Below are positions 13,845 through 26,088 of a stretch of DNA of 64,000 nt, one piece after another. Made by a program: the position numbers and the translations under genes. The DNA is from Xylaria sp. FL1777 (Eukaryota; Ascomycota; Sordariomycetes; Xylariales; Xylariaceae). Position 1 is the first letter of the stretch; each line of letters opens with the position of its first letter. The notes beneath the pieces were generated by a model, which had not been told where the DNA came from, did not search any database, and saw nothing but the letters and a program-made list of their open reading frames with translations. Location of the stretch: NCBI GenBank assembly GCA_022578965.1, contig MU400518.1:62001-126000 (forward strand), in the 5' to 3' direction.

Positions 13845-14688
13845 AGGAACTCACGTCGTCCAGGAACGACAAACATACTAGCCGTTACCTCTACCTAGGT
13901 AATATCATCCTTGCTGAAGCCCTTGTGGTTTAGCACAAGAAGTATGCTGGAACAGGCTTCACCGAACCGCCATAGAGCTCGGTACGGAAATTCGGGTCAC
14001 AACTGGACTAAGTGGTCACAGTACTATGTGGGATGAACTTTCGTTTGACATTTCATATTGAGGCCATTTATCTTTTCTTGTAATTAGCTACTCGTTTACT
14101 AATTTACGAACTTCTTGTGAACACGCACAAATCTTTAACTCTTGTTTTACAATCTGACATTTAAGTCGTACCACACTAAGCATTTCATTAACTGGAGAGA
14201 ACAATCTGACTACATGATATGTATTCAAATTTCCAACGAAAGCTACTGTGTTACGCCTCTGACTTAGTATTATACGTAACTAACGCCTTCTCTTAGGTGT
14301 TGATGCCTTACGTGGAATCACTACTAATTAACCTAAATCAAGAAGATACCGTTGCAAGTAATTTGGTACCTGAATGTGTACCGGGTAAGTGGCAAGTTTA
14401 TAATAAGTGCTGTCTCCCTAGAGATGACTTCTCTACGACCACAAACACTAGAACTCTTCACGCTTTAATCATATTGTTATTAAGATTCACGACAGTTTAA
14501 TAAATAGTTAAATTTTATATTCGTATATATGGTATAGGAAGGAAAACTGTAAGTTACTTTCAAACTGAGTATCTATATAAGGCAAATAGGCCAATGTGGT
14601 GATTCGTTGTAATCAAACTAGGTTGGCTAATATATGGGCTGGACTGTCCGAGTTTGAGTTTTCAACTATCCCTATAGGGGACTAATTT
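13845..14688. other. Intergenic region
   Basis: The stretch lies between the chitinase and the convergent small gene. It is AT-rich with no supported gene. A TACCTAGGTA palindrome occurs at 13892-13901, 48 bp after the chitinase stop. Confidence 0.45.
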
Positions 14689-15240
14689 CTATGCCCCAGC
14701 ATCTTCCTCGCCAAGAGCAAATTTGTCAAGGAGCAAGCGAAGTTGCGCGCTGACTTCAGATGGTTGATCGGGCTCCCAACTATTCCTCAGCGATGAACGT
14801 CGGCTAGGGGTGACGTAGCCACCAACAACATCAGGATACAATGCATTTCGTCTCACCCTCTCGTTTGCCTTTCTGTCGAGCAGAACGTCCTCGTCGTCGC
14901 CGTAGACTTCATTTGGACTCGAGCGACAAAGTTCGCTTACTTTGCTTTTGCGTGGAGCACCAGGACATACGGGTAATGACATCGATACTGGCATAGGCGG
15001 GGTTTTTGGTGCCTTTCCAGTCGAGCTTGAAGGTGTGCGCTTGCTTGGGAAGGGGGTATCTCGGCGCACTAGTTTAGGAACTGTAGGAACACCACTGTGG
15101 TCCCGCATGCGTCGAATTCTCTCGCGAAAAGGCAGGCGAGACTCACCTGTGTAAATCCCTCTAGAATTGGGTTCAGGAAAGTCGAGGTGGGCCGGGGAGA
15201 TTCCGGTATTCTCGGTAGTCTGGCTTGGGGTTGAAGGCAT
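14689..15240 (-). CDS. Hypothetical small disordered protein
   Basis: One exon of 183 residues from a clear ATG. I do not recognise the family. The sequence is rich in Ser, Pro, Arg and Thr, with Ser/Thr-Pro sites (PSTPSQTT, TPFPSKRTPSSS, KAPKTPPMP, YVTPSRRSS), a basic patch FRERIRRMRDHSG near residue 40, and a C-terminal predicted helix SAQLRLLLDKFALGEEDAG. This pattern fits a phosphorylated, largely disordered regulatory protein, which is inference. GC content and codon use stand out from the AT-rich flanks, which supports it being a real gene. A short intron or alternative start cannot be excluded. Confidence 0.6.
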   Translation of the reverse strand: MPSTPSQTTENTGISPAHLDFPEPNSRGIYTGESRLPFRERIRRMRDHSGVPTVPKLVRRDTPFPSKRTPSSSTGKAPKTPPMPVSMSLPVCPGAPRKSKVSELCRSSPNEVYGDDEDVLLDRKANERVRRNALYPDVVGGYVTPSRRSSLRNSWEPDQPSEVSAQLRLLLDKFALGEEDAGA

Positions 15241-16089
15241 AGTGATGGGTTTTCAATCAATGATTACAGAGGAATTGAATGAAATGTTGGGAACTTTGGA
15301 TTATATTATAGAAGGCAGGACCTGAATGCTGGAGCGATAATGTATGGTGAGTTATAGAATCGAGTGGTATAGTTAATCAAAGTCTTCATTTATATTCAGC
15401 GTCGCGCACGACTATATGTATTGTACGGGTAAACCTCTTAATCAAGGCTTATGAAGGGCTTTCTTTATTTCCGTCACAAAACATTGTGCTTGGCTTTCTT
15501 GACAAAGAAAATTTCTTCCTAGGTATTCCTTTGCCCCGGGAGCTGACTCATTGTGCTATATCGCTACCTAGGTAGCCTTTCATACAATGCAAAAACAAAG
15601 GATCAAAAATCGTCTTGGTGAGGTAATTTCAACTGTTAGCGGTGAATTTACTTACAATACAAAGATTTTCTAGTTCATACCGTCCACCCTAAATTTAAAC
15701 AATGCTTCTCAACGTCAATCTGGTCTGTTGGAATGAGAATCAAATTAGATGGACGCTTGCGTAGCAGTTTCAATATCGCAAGTTGCACCGTGGCGATGTG
15801 AGCAACAGATGCAAAATGACCAGCGTCGCTACTGACTTATATCGGTAGCGCTCAGTCGCCGGTCCTCCCCTTCAACCGTTTTAAACACAAACGACGCAAC
15901 CAACTAGAAAAGCTTTAATAATTACAAAAGTTATTTTCTTTAATTCCTCGTTATTACGCTTACAGTTGCTATCTTCCTGTTACCTCAATTAAGAGGGCTA
16001 AGACAAATGGCCAAGCATATGGCCACTAGATCGGTATTGTATGCCAATATATGGGGTGCATAAAAGTCCAAAAAAATATTGCGTAATAA
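15241..16089. other. Intergenic region
   Basis: Promoter side of the small disordered-protein gene. No other gene is supported. TACCTAGGTA occurs at 15565-15574. Confidence 0.45.
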
Positions 16090-16163
16090 CTCCCCGGGAA
16101 AGGCTCGAACTTTCAACCTCCTGATTAACAGTCAGACGCGCTAGCCAATTGCGCCACCGAGGA
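16090..16163 (-). tRNA. tRNA-Asn (anticodon GUU)
   Basis: A 74-nt intronless cloverleaf on the minus strand. Acceptor stem TCCTCGG pairs with CCGGGGA (one T-G pair) plus discriminator G. The D arm reads TGGCGCAATTGGCTAGCGCG. The anticodon stem-loop CTGACTGTTAATCAG places GTT in the loop. The T arm is GAAAG-TTCGAGC-CTTTC. A run of seven T lies just downstream on the coding strand as a Pol III terminator. All four arms pair well. Confidence 0.95.
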
Positions 16164-16967
16164 CAACTACTGCTTGTTGGAGATTCAAGTAGGATAATTT
16201 TCATTTATGACTATCATGGTCTCTTGTTTTTCTTAACCATTTTAAACTATAAAATTAATTCACCCTTGGCATTAGCTTTTGAATGTGGAATGTTTTCGAC
16301 CAGTTATTCATCAATTTACGTGAGTTACTTGAGACAGAGAATTTGACTTATACCTAGTACTATACTCTCTTTACACGTTTGCAAGGGGCAAGGAATCAAG
16401 CTCTATTCAAATGATTAATTGGCTAGACTTAGAGGATCTTAGCGTCTTCAAGTAGGATTTTAAGCATTTATAAATATCTGTAGTAGATACCTAGGTAGGA
16501 CGACGTTAACCACAACAACCAATGTCAAGGGCTTGCGAGTAAAATAGTGCGTTTGGCGCTCAACATCTTATTGCTTCAAGCACTCCGTATCATGACTACA
16601 TTTCCGCCCTATTAAACCTCCTGGCAACAGCTTAACGGTTACTTCTTACCGCTTCACCATACACACAATCCGGTCCTAAGATTCGCCTCAATGATGATCG
16701 TTGTCTTGACCCTGGTTCATCAACCGCTAATGTACATATTGTGCATATACGGACACGTCTTTAGTAATGACACTTTCTTATTCCGGATTAGGTCATCAAA
16801 GCTCGCATTCCCTATGTGTCAGCATGAGTGAAAATGAGTATTACAAGCTTGTGCTGCGTCCCTCTTGCCGGGCGTGGAACCGAATATTAAGTGAAGTGAC
16901 ACGATATGTTTCCCGCTCCTAGAATTCCCTCATTCCATATACGGATGAACACTGGTATCCCGCCGCC
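16164..16967. other. Intergenic region
   Basis: Between the tRNA and the flavoprotein gene. AT-rich in its first half, with TACCTAGGTA at 16488-16497. No gene is supported. Confidence 0.45.
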
Positions 16968-18850
16968 ATGAAGGTCTCTGTTCAAATCGCCAGCCTTCTC
17001 GCAGGGGCGGGCGTATCACGAGCTTCACAGCCATGGCACACCTTGAATGCCACTGTCGAGGGTCGACTGAGAGCTTCCACACCGATCGCTCTGCCGTGTT
17101 TCTCATCCTATAGTGGTCTAACGAACCCAGTAGACGATGCAAGATGTACCACGGCCCGGGAGGATTGGAAGACAGGTCAACTACGAACGAATTTCCCTGG
17201 CGCTTTCATGAATTTGCAAAGCGAAGCATGCCTTTCGGAGCCCGTGGATCAATGCCTCATCGATAACACTGTAACTCCAGCCGGTGTACCTGCGAACAAC
17301 ACCACCTGTAACCAGGGAAGCGTGCCGTCGTATTACATCGAGATCACGAAAGGCTCCGATGTCACTGCAGCCCTCAAGTTTGCGAGAGAACACAAAGTAA
17401 CCCTTTCCGTCAAGAACGCTGGGTAAGCAGCATTCCTCAGGCTTTGAAGCTCCAGCTCTTCCCCGGCCTTGGAAACGCGGGTCGCTAACGCAGTGACAGA
17501 CATGACTACATGACGCGTAACTCAGGGAAGGACACACTGAGTCTTTGGACACACAACTTGCAAGGCATGGAATATCACGAGTCGTTCGTCCCTCAAGGGT
17601 GCAAGGACGATGTCGGCAGAGTCATGGTCGTCGGTGCCGGCGCGCCCAGCGGCGACGCGCATATTTTCGCCGACAAACACGACAGCGTCATTCTAGGCCC
17701 GTACTCACCGACAGTAACACCTTCTGGCGGATGGCTGCTGGGAGGCGGCCACGGTGTTCTAGGTCCTGTATACGGAATGGGAGCGGATCGCGTCGTCGAA
17801 TTCCAGGTCGTAACACCGGACGGAAAAGAGCGCACTGTCAATGCGTGTCAGAATCCTGATCTGTTTTTCGCTCTACGAGGAGGCGGTGGTAGCAGCTTTG
17901 GTGTCGTCCTCAACGCCACTCACAGCGTCATACCCCGCGAGCCTATTGCTTTCGCTGACGTGCATCTACCTTCCAACATCTCTTCCGCGACCGCGTTGGA
18001 ATGGATCAAGCTTCTGGTCGACGAGTCCCTGGAATGGGGCCGCCAGGGCTGGGGTGGACACGTTGCTGGCACATACGTTACGCACTTCAATCCGCTCTCA
18101 GATTACATTTCTGATAACGGCACAAAGGCTCGGGCCGCGTTTCAACGAGTGACGGACTTCGCGTTATCTCACGGAGGCACAAGCAACGTTGCCGTATACC
18201 CGAACTGGCTGTATATCTGGGACACATTCTTGTTACCTCTTGACACAATGCAAGGCGGTCTGATGGGTATGGGCTCTAGCCGTCTTATACCCGATGAGCT
18301 GTTCGCAACGGAGGAAGGTAAAGAGAAGATCATGTCCTACTTCCGGTCGATTGCCGAGATTGGCTTCAACCCGGTCAACTTCTATACTCCCGTGACGACG
18401 CCTTTCACGTACCAGCGACTACAGGATCCGAAGAGCTTCGCCAACAAAACTTTTGGGACCTCTGTCACGCCAGCGTGGTACCGGTCATTATGGCACTTAC
18501 AGACAATAGGCTCAATGGCGTGGAACAGCTCGTACGAGGACCGCGTCAATTACGTCACAAACCTAACCAACTCTACTGTGCAGCTTGAGGCGCTCGCAGG
18601 TCCTAACGCTGGTACACATTTCAACGAAGCCAACCCCTTTATGACTGGCTGGCAGAAGTCGTATTACGGCCGCGAGAATTATGAGAAGCTGCTCAAAATT
18701 AAGGCCAAATACGACCCTGGGAACATTCTGACGTGCTGGAAATGCATCGGCTTTAAGGATGAGCGAGACATTCCCTCATCTCGGTACCACTGTCAAGGGA
18801 AGTTGCAACAAGATGTATACAATAACCTAGGGCTGAAGCCAAGCTCATGA
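16968..18850 (+). CDS. Secreted FAD-linked oxidoreductase, berberine bridge enzyme-like
   Basis: Member of the VAO/PCMH flavoprotein superfamily (FAD_binding_4 plus C-terminal BBE domain), oxidising an unknown substrate. Exons 16968-17422 and 17500-18850 (77-bp intron) give 601 residues. A signal peptide is visible (MKVSVQIASLLAGAGVSRA) and many NxS/T sites support secretion. The junction restores VKNAGHDYMTRNSG, where His153 is the expected covalent FAD ligand. GGWLLGGGHGVLGPVYGMGADRVVEFQVVTPDG and ALRGGGGSSFGVV complete the FAD fold; YEKLLKIKAKYDPGNIL is the BBE-type C-terminal block. The second, cysteinyl FAD link of classical BBEs appears absent, since the aligned stretch GPYSPTVTPSGG has no Cys. 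No biosynthetic cluster surrounds it, so a role in polymer or oligosaccharide oxidation is as likely as secondary metabolism. Confidence 0.9.
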
Positions 18851-20056
18851 AAGTCGAAATGAATATTATGTACGTCTAATGTACTTTAGTAACCTGCTCG
18901 ACCAAGCCCAGCACACAAGTTCCCATGAATCTATATTCTCTCTTCGGTTAGCCCCCGAGCCAGTAGGTGTAGGAATAAACAGTTATCATTCGTCCTTTTG
19001 CTATTGTTCAACCCAATGCACTTACGTAGCCTGTTTAGACGATACTAAAGCATTAACAGGTAACAGTAGATTATAATAATTGGTAAATAATGAAGCTTGC
19101 CTCTCCTACACGTTATACTTAATAAAGTGAAATGTCCAGTGTATGGCCAATATTAGCAGGTTATGATCTGCTAAGATACTAGGAAGCTCGAAGTTGCTGG
19201 GTTCACGCTTTGGTATCAATTTAGTGTAGGTCACCGTTGTAAAGCATCCCGCTTATTTGGTCTACTCAGTATATATCACAGGATGAAAATTTCACTCTAA
19301 TGTACTGTGTACAAAGGAGTACTTTCAAATTTACCAGTAGTGCTACTGACTCGTTCGAGATATGACCCTATATCTCCGGGGGAAGGTCCTCTACAGCTCC
19401 GGCTCCGGCTCCTTCCTGTTTGCAAGACAGCATCAAGAAAGCACCGAATTCAACGCAGTTATCCATTTATTTTGCCTTTTACTTCCCTTGACCTACCACT
19501 ACTACCACTACAACTACTTTATTACCACTGCTCCTATACCAAGGACTACGTTTCCATGGTGTTTTAAATTTCTACCGGACTTAAACATACTATGAATCCT
19601 CCATCCTAGTAGACAAGCAACTATCTATTTGGAAGGTAGGCCGATCTAGGAGTCATCTGGCATATTAAGATCTCCCCATGCCACGCAAAACCTTCACTTC
19701 ACCTGATCTCCCTCCTCAGCTCCACGCGAAATTGTTTATCGTCGCCATAGTTGTCCATTCAACTTAACCCCACCTACTTGACGACTAAGCTACAAACCTA
19801 CCAGTCCTTTCTCCTGCCTGTTAGTCCGTATAGCAGATATTCACTACTCACTTCCACCTCCTCTACTCACTTCCACCTCCTCTACTCACTTCCACCTCCT
19901 CTACTCACTTCCACCTCCTCTACTCACTTCCACCTCCTCTACTCACTTCTGCCAAAGAGCTCTTACTTGATCCTACGCCCGACGTCTTCACCTGGAACTG
20001 AAATCGGAGCTACTTTTATCAAACATTCCCTTGGCTAAAGGCACGAAAGTAACGTT
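18851..20056. other. Intergenic region
   Basis: No supported gene. It contains the 19-bp minisatellite at 19844-19949 and is otherwise low in coding signal. Confidence 0.5.
19844..19949 (+). repeat. 19-bp tandem repeat (minisatellite), about 5.6 copies
   Basis: The unit CTACTCACTTCCACCTCCT repeats five times without a mismatch from 19844 to 19938 and a sixth copy breaks off after 11 bases. The strand is pyrimidine-rich. It lies 108 bp upstream of the 2EXR gene start. The unit length is not a multiple of three, so it is not a protein repeat. Confidence 0.95.
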
Positions 20057-20691
20057 ATGGCAAGTGAGAGCCACGACGGCACAGCAGAGGCCAATGAGCC
20101 AAGTAGTAGCGACAACAACAACAATGTGGTTGTTAGTAGCGGCTCGGATGGTGCTGCCGGCAGCAGTCTCAAGCAATTTACTCCCTTCCAGCGGCTTCCA
20201 CCAGAGGTGCGGATCAGTAAGTAGTTTTCAGAATGTCTCTCATCTTATTTAGCTTCTCCGTGGGCCAAGATCCTATCTCAAGAGCCTCCATCTGTCTTGT
20301 GACGCTCATGGATCACGCCCAGATAATTAATGATTTAACTCTGAGTCTTATAGAGATCTGGAAATTTGCAATGGAAGAGAGGCGCCTCGTCCATTTACAC
20401 CCTTCCTTTCGCTCCACTCTTCCTGAAGAGTTCCTCCTTGGGTGTCCTAAAAACACCAAACCAGAACTCAAGATTTACGGGGTCCTATACGAACAGGTCC
20501 CGGCATATTTTTTCGTTAACCACGAGTGTCGTCATCTTGCCCTCAAGCACTACTCCGTACGCTTCCTATTCGCTCACCCCTACCTGATTCGGCCGGGGGA
20601 TATGGTGCCAATAGTATCCAATATAATCATGTCTCCCGATGATATCCTTGTCTGTTGGGGCATGAACTACGAAAATGTAAGTAGTATTTAG
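20057..20691 (+). CDS. 2EXR-domain protein (3' end uncertain)
   Basis: Exons 20057-20216 and 20354-20691, with a 137-bp intron, encode a 2EXR domain: after a Ser/Asn-rich N-terminus comes KQFTPFQRLPPEVRIKIWKFAM across the junction, then VPAYFFVNHECRHLALKHYSV, the CRE/CRH helix that follows in this family. 2EXR proteins are expanded in filamentous fungi and their function is unknown. Reading on to the first stop after NYEN gives 160-odd residues. A good donor (GTAAGT) sits at 20677, so the gene may continue. A 124-codon open stretch at about 20813-21187 (including TLEILVEKLGNEDVIKKLFF) could be a further exon, but no acceptor that keeps frame was found. The gene may be truncated or decaying. 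Confidence 0.65.
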
Positions 20692-20812
20692 AGCTATCTC
20701 CCACCTTGGCCATTTAGACAAGTACGAAGACACTGGTTTGGTCAAAGCCTATATTCGAAGCTTTCATGCTACCAAACGCTGGTCCATCAAAGTCTAGATG
20801 AACTTCACTAAA

Positions 20813-21187
20813 AGCAACAGCGGACGTTACTGTTTGGACCTCAGGCACGCCTTGTTCGCAACTTAATGGCCTGCCCGTGGCTTTATCATCCCCGTATGAT
20901 GAAAGCAAACCACAATGTGAATGCTACACTCGAGATACTCGTGGAGAAGCTTGGCAACGAAGATGTCATTAAGAAGCTGTTCTTCTTGGGCACCCAACCA
21001 TCTACACATGATGTTCTGACGTATCGAGATCCTTGCACGCGGCATATTTCCACCACTTATTATGACAAATATTCGATTGCATCCTGGACCAGCAGATGGC
21101 CAGTGGGTACAGTACAGGCGCCTGGTATAATTCGTCTAGAGCACTGGATCATGAAGCAAGAGCCAAGGTATTTATTTATCGAAGTAT
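20813..21187 (+). other. Open stretch, possible 3' exon of the 2EXR gene
   Basis: About 124 codons without a stop in one frame, ending at a TAG at 21187. It includes TLEILVEKLGNEDVIKKLFF and SIASWTSRWPVG. It resembles the helical C-terminal parts of 2EXR proteins only loosely. The first internal ATG is at about 20866. It is not joined to the upstream exons by any splice pair I could find, and a frame break is possible. Confidence 0.3.
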
Positions 21188-22483
21188 AGAAACATATATA
21201 TGGCTGAAACGAAGCGATTAGCTGACCAAAGATTACTTAGCACAAGCAATTTAAGTGAGTGATCAGGACGACGGCGAAAGCCTGGAGCTCGGTGATTTGG
21301 TTAGGCGAGAAAATATTGCCCTCGAACACTCAGGCGATGGCATTGGCGTTTCCCTAATATCGCCACTGGTCCCTGGGAACCGGAACTATTTGGGAAGATC
21401 TACACAAGAAAGAGGGAAAAGCAAAGATTGGGGAGACGGGATAAAGAATGCTATGTTCGACTAGCTAGGTTCACATCTTTACAGTCATCAGGCCGATAGA
21501 TGAATGAGCAATAAGATTTCGTAAAAACTCAAGCCTAAGCTTCTGCAAATCTCCAAACTAATCTAAGATTTGACTCCGCTGAGACATGGTAGGTGACTCA
21601 GGACAGAAGTCTCATACGACTCTCTCCCATCCTTCGAAGCAGTGCCAACGACATATGTCATGAGATCACGGCGAGCTGATGGAGTCCTTATGTACATTCT
21701 CTTCTAAACACGCCAAGGCACTTCTCTACTGCATGGGGTGTCGAAGTAACTATGGTATAAAGAGGGGAAAGCAACAAGACAAGTTGCGCTGTCTACCTCT
21801 CAGAGCATCTCGGTATCTCCTACGTGTACCTTATCCCCTCTCCCTTTCCGCTCAAGCGCTGACCCATGCTTACACAACGCAGACTGAATTGGACTATGAC
21901 CTTATCACTGTTGCTTCTTGTTCAACCTTTTGCAAGTACCGAGTTACAATATTTCAAAGCATATCATCAACCACGATGTCTCGGTTAGTGTTTTCAGGGT
22001 ATTACTAGAGAAGGCTTCTGTTGGTACGCTAATACACTGCTTAAAACATATGCGATTAAAATTAGAGGAGGACACTCCAGTATACATTAGGAAATAGTCC
22101 TAGGAAGCCATATTATATGAAGATATGAACACCTTCCGGAACGACTACCCTCCAGCCCAGCAAGCTGCTCAACACGCTGCAAACTATCATGTCGATCTTT
22201 ACAGACGGAACGTAGTCAGGATTTTTGGAAATTTTCAAATAGGAAAGAATATGCTCTAAATTAGTTCTCACTTCTATTGTTCACGTAGGAGTAGTATCTG
22301 AATTCTATGCGCAGTAAAAATAATATTCAAGGTACCTTCGAACCTCCAACCAGGGCTGTGATTTGATTGTAACATGGGGTTGCCGTCATTGGCATATCCC
22401 TTCAATGCCCCCCCAAAACGCCATGCGATGCCCGTTCAAATTTTCAAATTGGTTCGTTCTTCCTCTCATCGTTATCATGATCA
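21188..22483. other. Intergenic region
   Basis: Between the 2EXR gene and the 3' end of the HUL4 gene. Short open frames at 21255-21464 and 21679-22008 show no recognisable protein. Nothing else was identified. Confidence 0.4.
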
Positions 22484-25400
22484 TTACTTAAGCCCGAAGC
22501 CTTCACTCTCATTCACAGCCCGCCAGAGAGAACTCTCTAGCCTCTCCCGTGAGCGGTAGCGATATAGTGACAGAATATTAAAACAGGTCCTGGCTGAGGG
22601 AAACCTTCCTTCATCATTACCGAGGCAATTGATTTTGATAACCAACGATGCCGCACCCATTGCAGGAATTCGATCGCTGCCAGTAATGAAGGATAAAAGC
22701 CTACGTTGGTCTTTTGGTGATGCATTCTCAAATGTGTCCCAAAACCATAAGATGGTGGGTTCAGTATTCGGGCTACTTCCTCTTGGCCAGTTCGTGTAGA
22801 CAGCGACAGGTTTCAGAGATGCTATATCAAGAGGCTCGTCCGAACCTCGCACCAATAACTCGATCTCTTCGGGTTTGAACAATGTCAAAGCGTTGCCAGC
22901 ACATACTGTGAAGAAACCTCGCTTGAAAGGCTCAAATTGACGAGCGATGGATATATCAAGCAGATATCTCACATAGAGGTCGACATATTCCTTGCGATTG
23001 GAGTTTGTCACCATTTTCGTCTCTCCGCCTGGGCAGAGAGGTACTCGAACGCGTGTCCCATACCTTTCGACGTCTACCACGAAATCCAAACAGAATGTCG
23101 ATTGTACATCACCGTCAAAATCCAGTAACTGGCGCAGACCTCTTGCGAGCGCGGGGCGGTATTCGGCTAGATCATCTAGAGTGTAATTCATAGTTGGGCG
23201 CGAGTGACCAGGTGTGCCAGCTGCTGGGGAGGGTGCAGCTGCGAGTAGTTTGCGAAAGGCAAAGGGAGGAAATGCAACATCGAGAATTGTAGAGTTATGA
23301 ATGGCGAGCCCTAAAACAACGCCAACAAGAAAGTATTGGTCAGACGTCTCGAATGTGTTAGGGTTGAAATAGCAGAATTGCGAATCTTCGTCATAAACGA
23401 AGAGACCTAGATAAAGAAATAAGTTTGGATATCATCGAAGAGCGAATGCGATTACACGTACCGTGATCTGGGTTGAAAACTTCCCGCACCAGAAGAAGAA
23501 ACCATTCTTTCCGAAGTCCGCCACCATCTACGCCTTCTTCCCCTCTGAACTCAATACGTAAAGCCTTCTTGATGTCCTCACTACCACTTCCAACAACCTC
23601 GCTTACTTGCTGAAGGCTGTCATCCACTAGGCATTCTCGGCGCACGTTGAACACAAGATGCTGTGTGTAGTTCTTATGCGTCAAAATGCTATCAAAGAAA
23701 GCTTCCCTTGCCTTTCCTGCCATCTGCCGCTTGGCATCAAATTCCAGGATCTGAATTTTCGCCCAGATGCTTAGGAAAAATGGATATTGACAAAATGTGA
23801 ACTTGCCCCTTCTCGATTCCCAAAGCTCGAAGTCAGACTTAAAATCGATGGTATCAACCAGCGTATTATAAAAATCGCTTGCGGCGAACAGAGGCCCATA
23901 CATTCGTCCATTACTTGCGTGGCGCCTGCGCACGTAGGTATAACGATTCGCCGCGAAGATCAGAGCCATGAACCTGGCAGCCACTTTGATCTGCCAATCG
24001 TCAGTATATGTCGTGCGATTTGGTTCAGGCGGCTGCTTCTGTTTTCTCGGTGATTTAGAGGCCTCTAGAGCCGCATGTAGAGTAGCTGGAGTATTGCTAG
24101 CACGCGCATTCGGCATTTGTGGAATCAAGCCATCCGTAAAATCAACCCTAGGCTCTACCCTCCTCTCGTTCTGTCGAGTCAGCCTATGTGTTACGAAGGT
24201 GCTAGTCAGGTCTTTCATTTGTAGGAGCATATGCTCAGGAAGCCTTGACAACCAAGTTATCAAATGATGGTGACAAACTTCTGATGAATTGGCTAGAAGA
24301 CCGAAAGTCCTCTTGAGAATTCCCGAATGTCGTCCTATGGAAGATCGCTCCTCTGTATCGAATGCTTTGGCATGATTCTTCCCTTTATTTGATTGTGGGA
24401 GATACCCCGTATAGGACTGGGATCCTGGGATAAGAAGAGGGTTGGCGAGGAGAATTAACAGGAAACGAACATCTTGAGGCTCAACCATTAATCGTCCAGG
24501 TCGCTTCAGGAGCATCTCAGCACATTTAAAAAGAGATCTCTGCAAATGTTCCTGAGCCTGGAGAGCTAACTGTTCGAACTGTTGTAATGCTGATTCTTCC
24601 AGTTTCTGCATTCCGTCGGTTTGTTGTAACTCTTCATAAACCTGTATCCAGGTCTCCGCGCCGTTGTTCACAACATGGTACCATTCCATTACTGCACCCC
24701 AATCAATACGGGGTGATCGGGAAGTAACAATTGAGCTTTTATCCTCATACCGCCGGGACGATGCCCGCGAAACATTTACCTCCTCTTGTCCGCCAGTCCA
24801 CCATGAACCATTCTCAGCAAAATCGCCAAGAAGGAGGAGCTTCGGGTCGAGCTCGGAAATTGGTGCCTCTTCGCGGGCTGGTTCTCTCCTTGACTCAACG
24901 GGTGGCCGTCTCACAACATCAGGAGGTGGTTTTGCATTGACGCTAACTCGTCGAGATATAAATGAATTATTGACACATGACGAATTTGTCCCAAAGCACA
25001 GAATTAGATAGTCTTCTACTTTCTTGAACATCCCTTTAGGATCAACGATAGACTTCCGTGGGCTGATATAGGAGCTGCTCTCTCTAGGCTCTAACGTTGG
25101 AGGACGTGAAGAACTCGTAGCTTCAGGATACGAGGTTGAGTGAGACCTTGGGTGATGTGAGGCAAATTTCAAAGGATTGGGCTCCAAGCCAAGATTTGAA
25201 AAGTCTTCAAACACTGTATTGTAACGAGAGGCCGGTGGAGTGTTGACCGAAGAGGGCGAGCTTTCAACCTTGTTTGAGTAGTCTTGAAGAGTGAAATAAT
25301 CCTCCGTCAATCTAGCCGGCGATTGATCGTCCGCAATATGCTGTTGCTGGCCCGAATCTCTTGAGCCCCACTGCTGCAAAGCAGAACGCAAGCAAGTTCT

Positions 25401-26088
25401 AATCAGATTTTTGGTATGCTCAGTCGAGATTAGATTCGCTACATGGGCAGTTAGCAATCTGCGCAAAAGAAGCTCGAATTTTCAATCACGAACGTGTGTT
25501 TACAGGTGGTAGTCCTAACGGAGTGGTTCCAGTCGACGGCACCCGCGAACCAGGATGAGAGACTGTCCGGATAGTAGAACGGGGACCCGGAGTAGACGAC
25601 TTGAGGTCGTTTATCGTCAAACATTTGGTGCATCGGAAGACGTGGAGTTCTTTGGGCCACCGTACAAGGCCGCCACATGTCATACAGTTCCCCGTAGCGA
25701 GTTCGGCAGGTCCAGGGGCTACCTTGCCAGCATTCGCGGCTTGAGACGAACTCGAATATGCCCTAGTGCTGTAATCATGGCCGCCGGCGTCGTCGTCATA
25801 GCCGAGATCGTTGTCGGCCGCGGCATTCTTCTTCTTCCGGCTGGAGAACAAGGAGGGGAATGGATGGCTCATTGACCGCGAATGCTTGCTTAAGGACTTC
25901 GGTTTCGGAACGACGTCGTCTTCGGAACTGCTCGAGTCTCCTTGAAGGTGTTGCAGGCTATGAAGAGCGGGCTGGGCTTCACGGAATCTCGAGTTCGCCC
26001 TCGAACGAGTAGGTGGCTCGATTAAGATGGGGTCGCGTATGGCGAAGTCATACTGGCCTAAGGAAGGTCTATTTGAGCGGCCGAACAT
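22484..26088 (-). CDS. HUL4: HECT-type E3 ubiquitin ligase, Hul4 family
   Basis: Ubiquitin ligase that forms a thioester on its HECT cysteine before transfer to substrate. Exons 26088-25494, 25438-23462 and 23406-22484 (two 55-bp introns) give 1164 residues. The N-terminal part is disordered and Ser-rich, with a zinc ribbon CMTC...CTKC (Cys 135, 138, 153, 156) typical of Hul4-like proteins. The HECT domain starts near RRECLVDDSLQQV, passes IEFRGEEGVDGGGLRKEWFLLL, and ends with the catalytic segment SARTCFNILSL (Cys about 1132) and NESEGFGLK. The second intron junction gives NPDHGLFVYDED. The first intron is less certain: I use the donor GTTCGT at 25493 with a CTAAC branch point and a TAG acceptor at 25439; a donor GTAAAC six bases upstream is the alternative. 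Yeast Hul4 acts in nuclear protein quality control; the role here is by homology. Confidence 0.92.
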
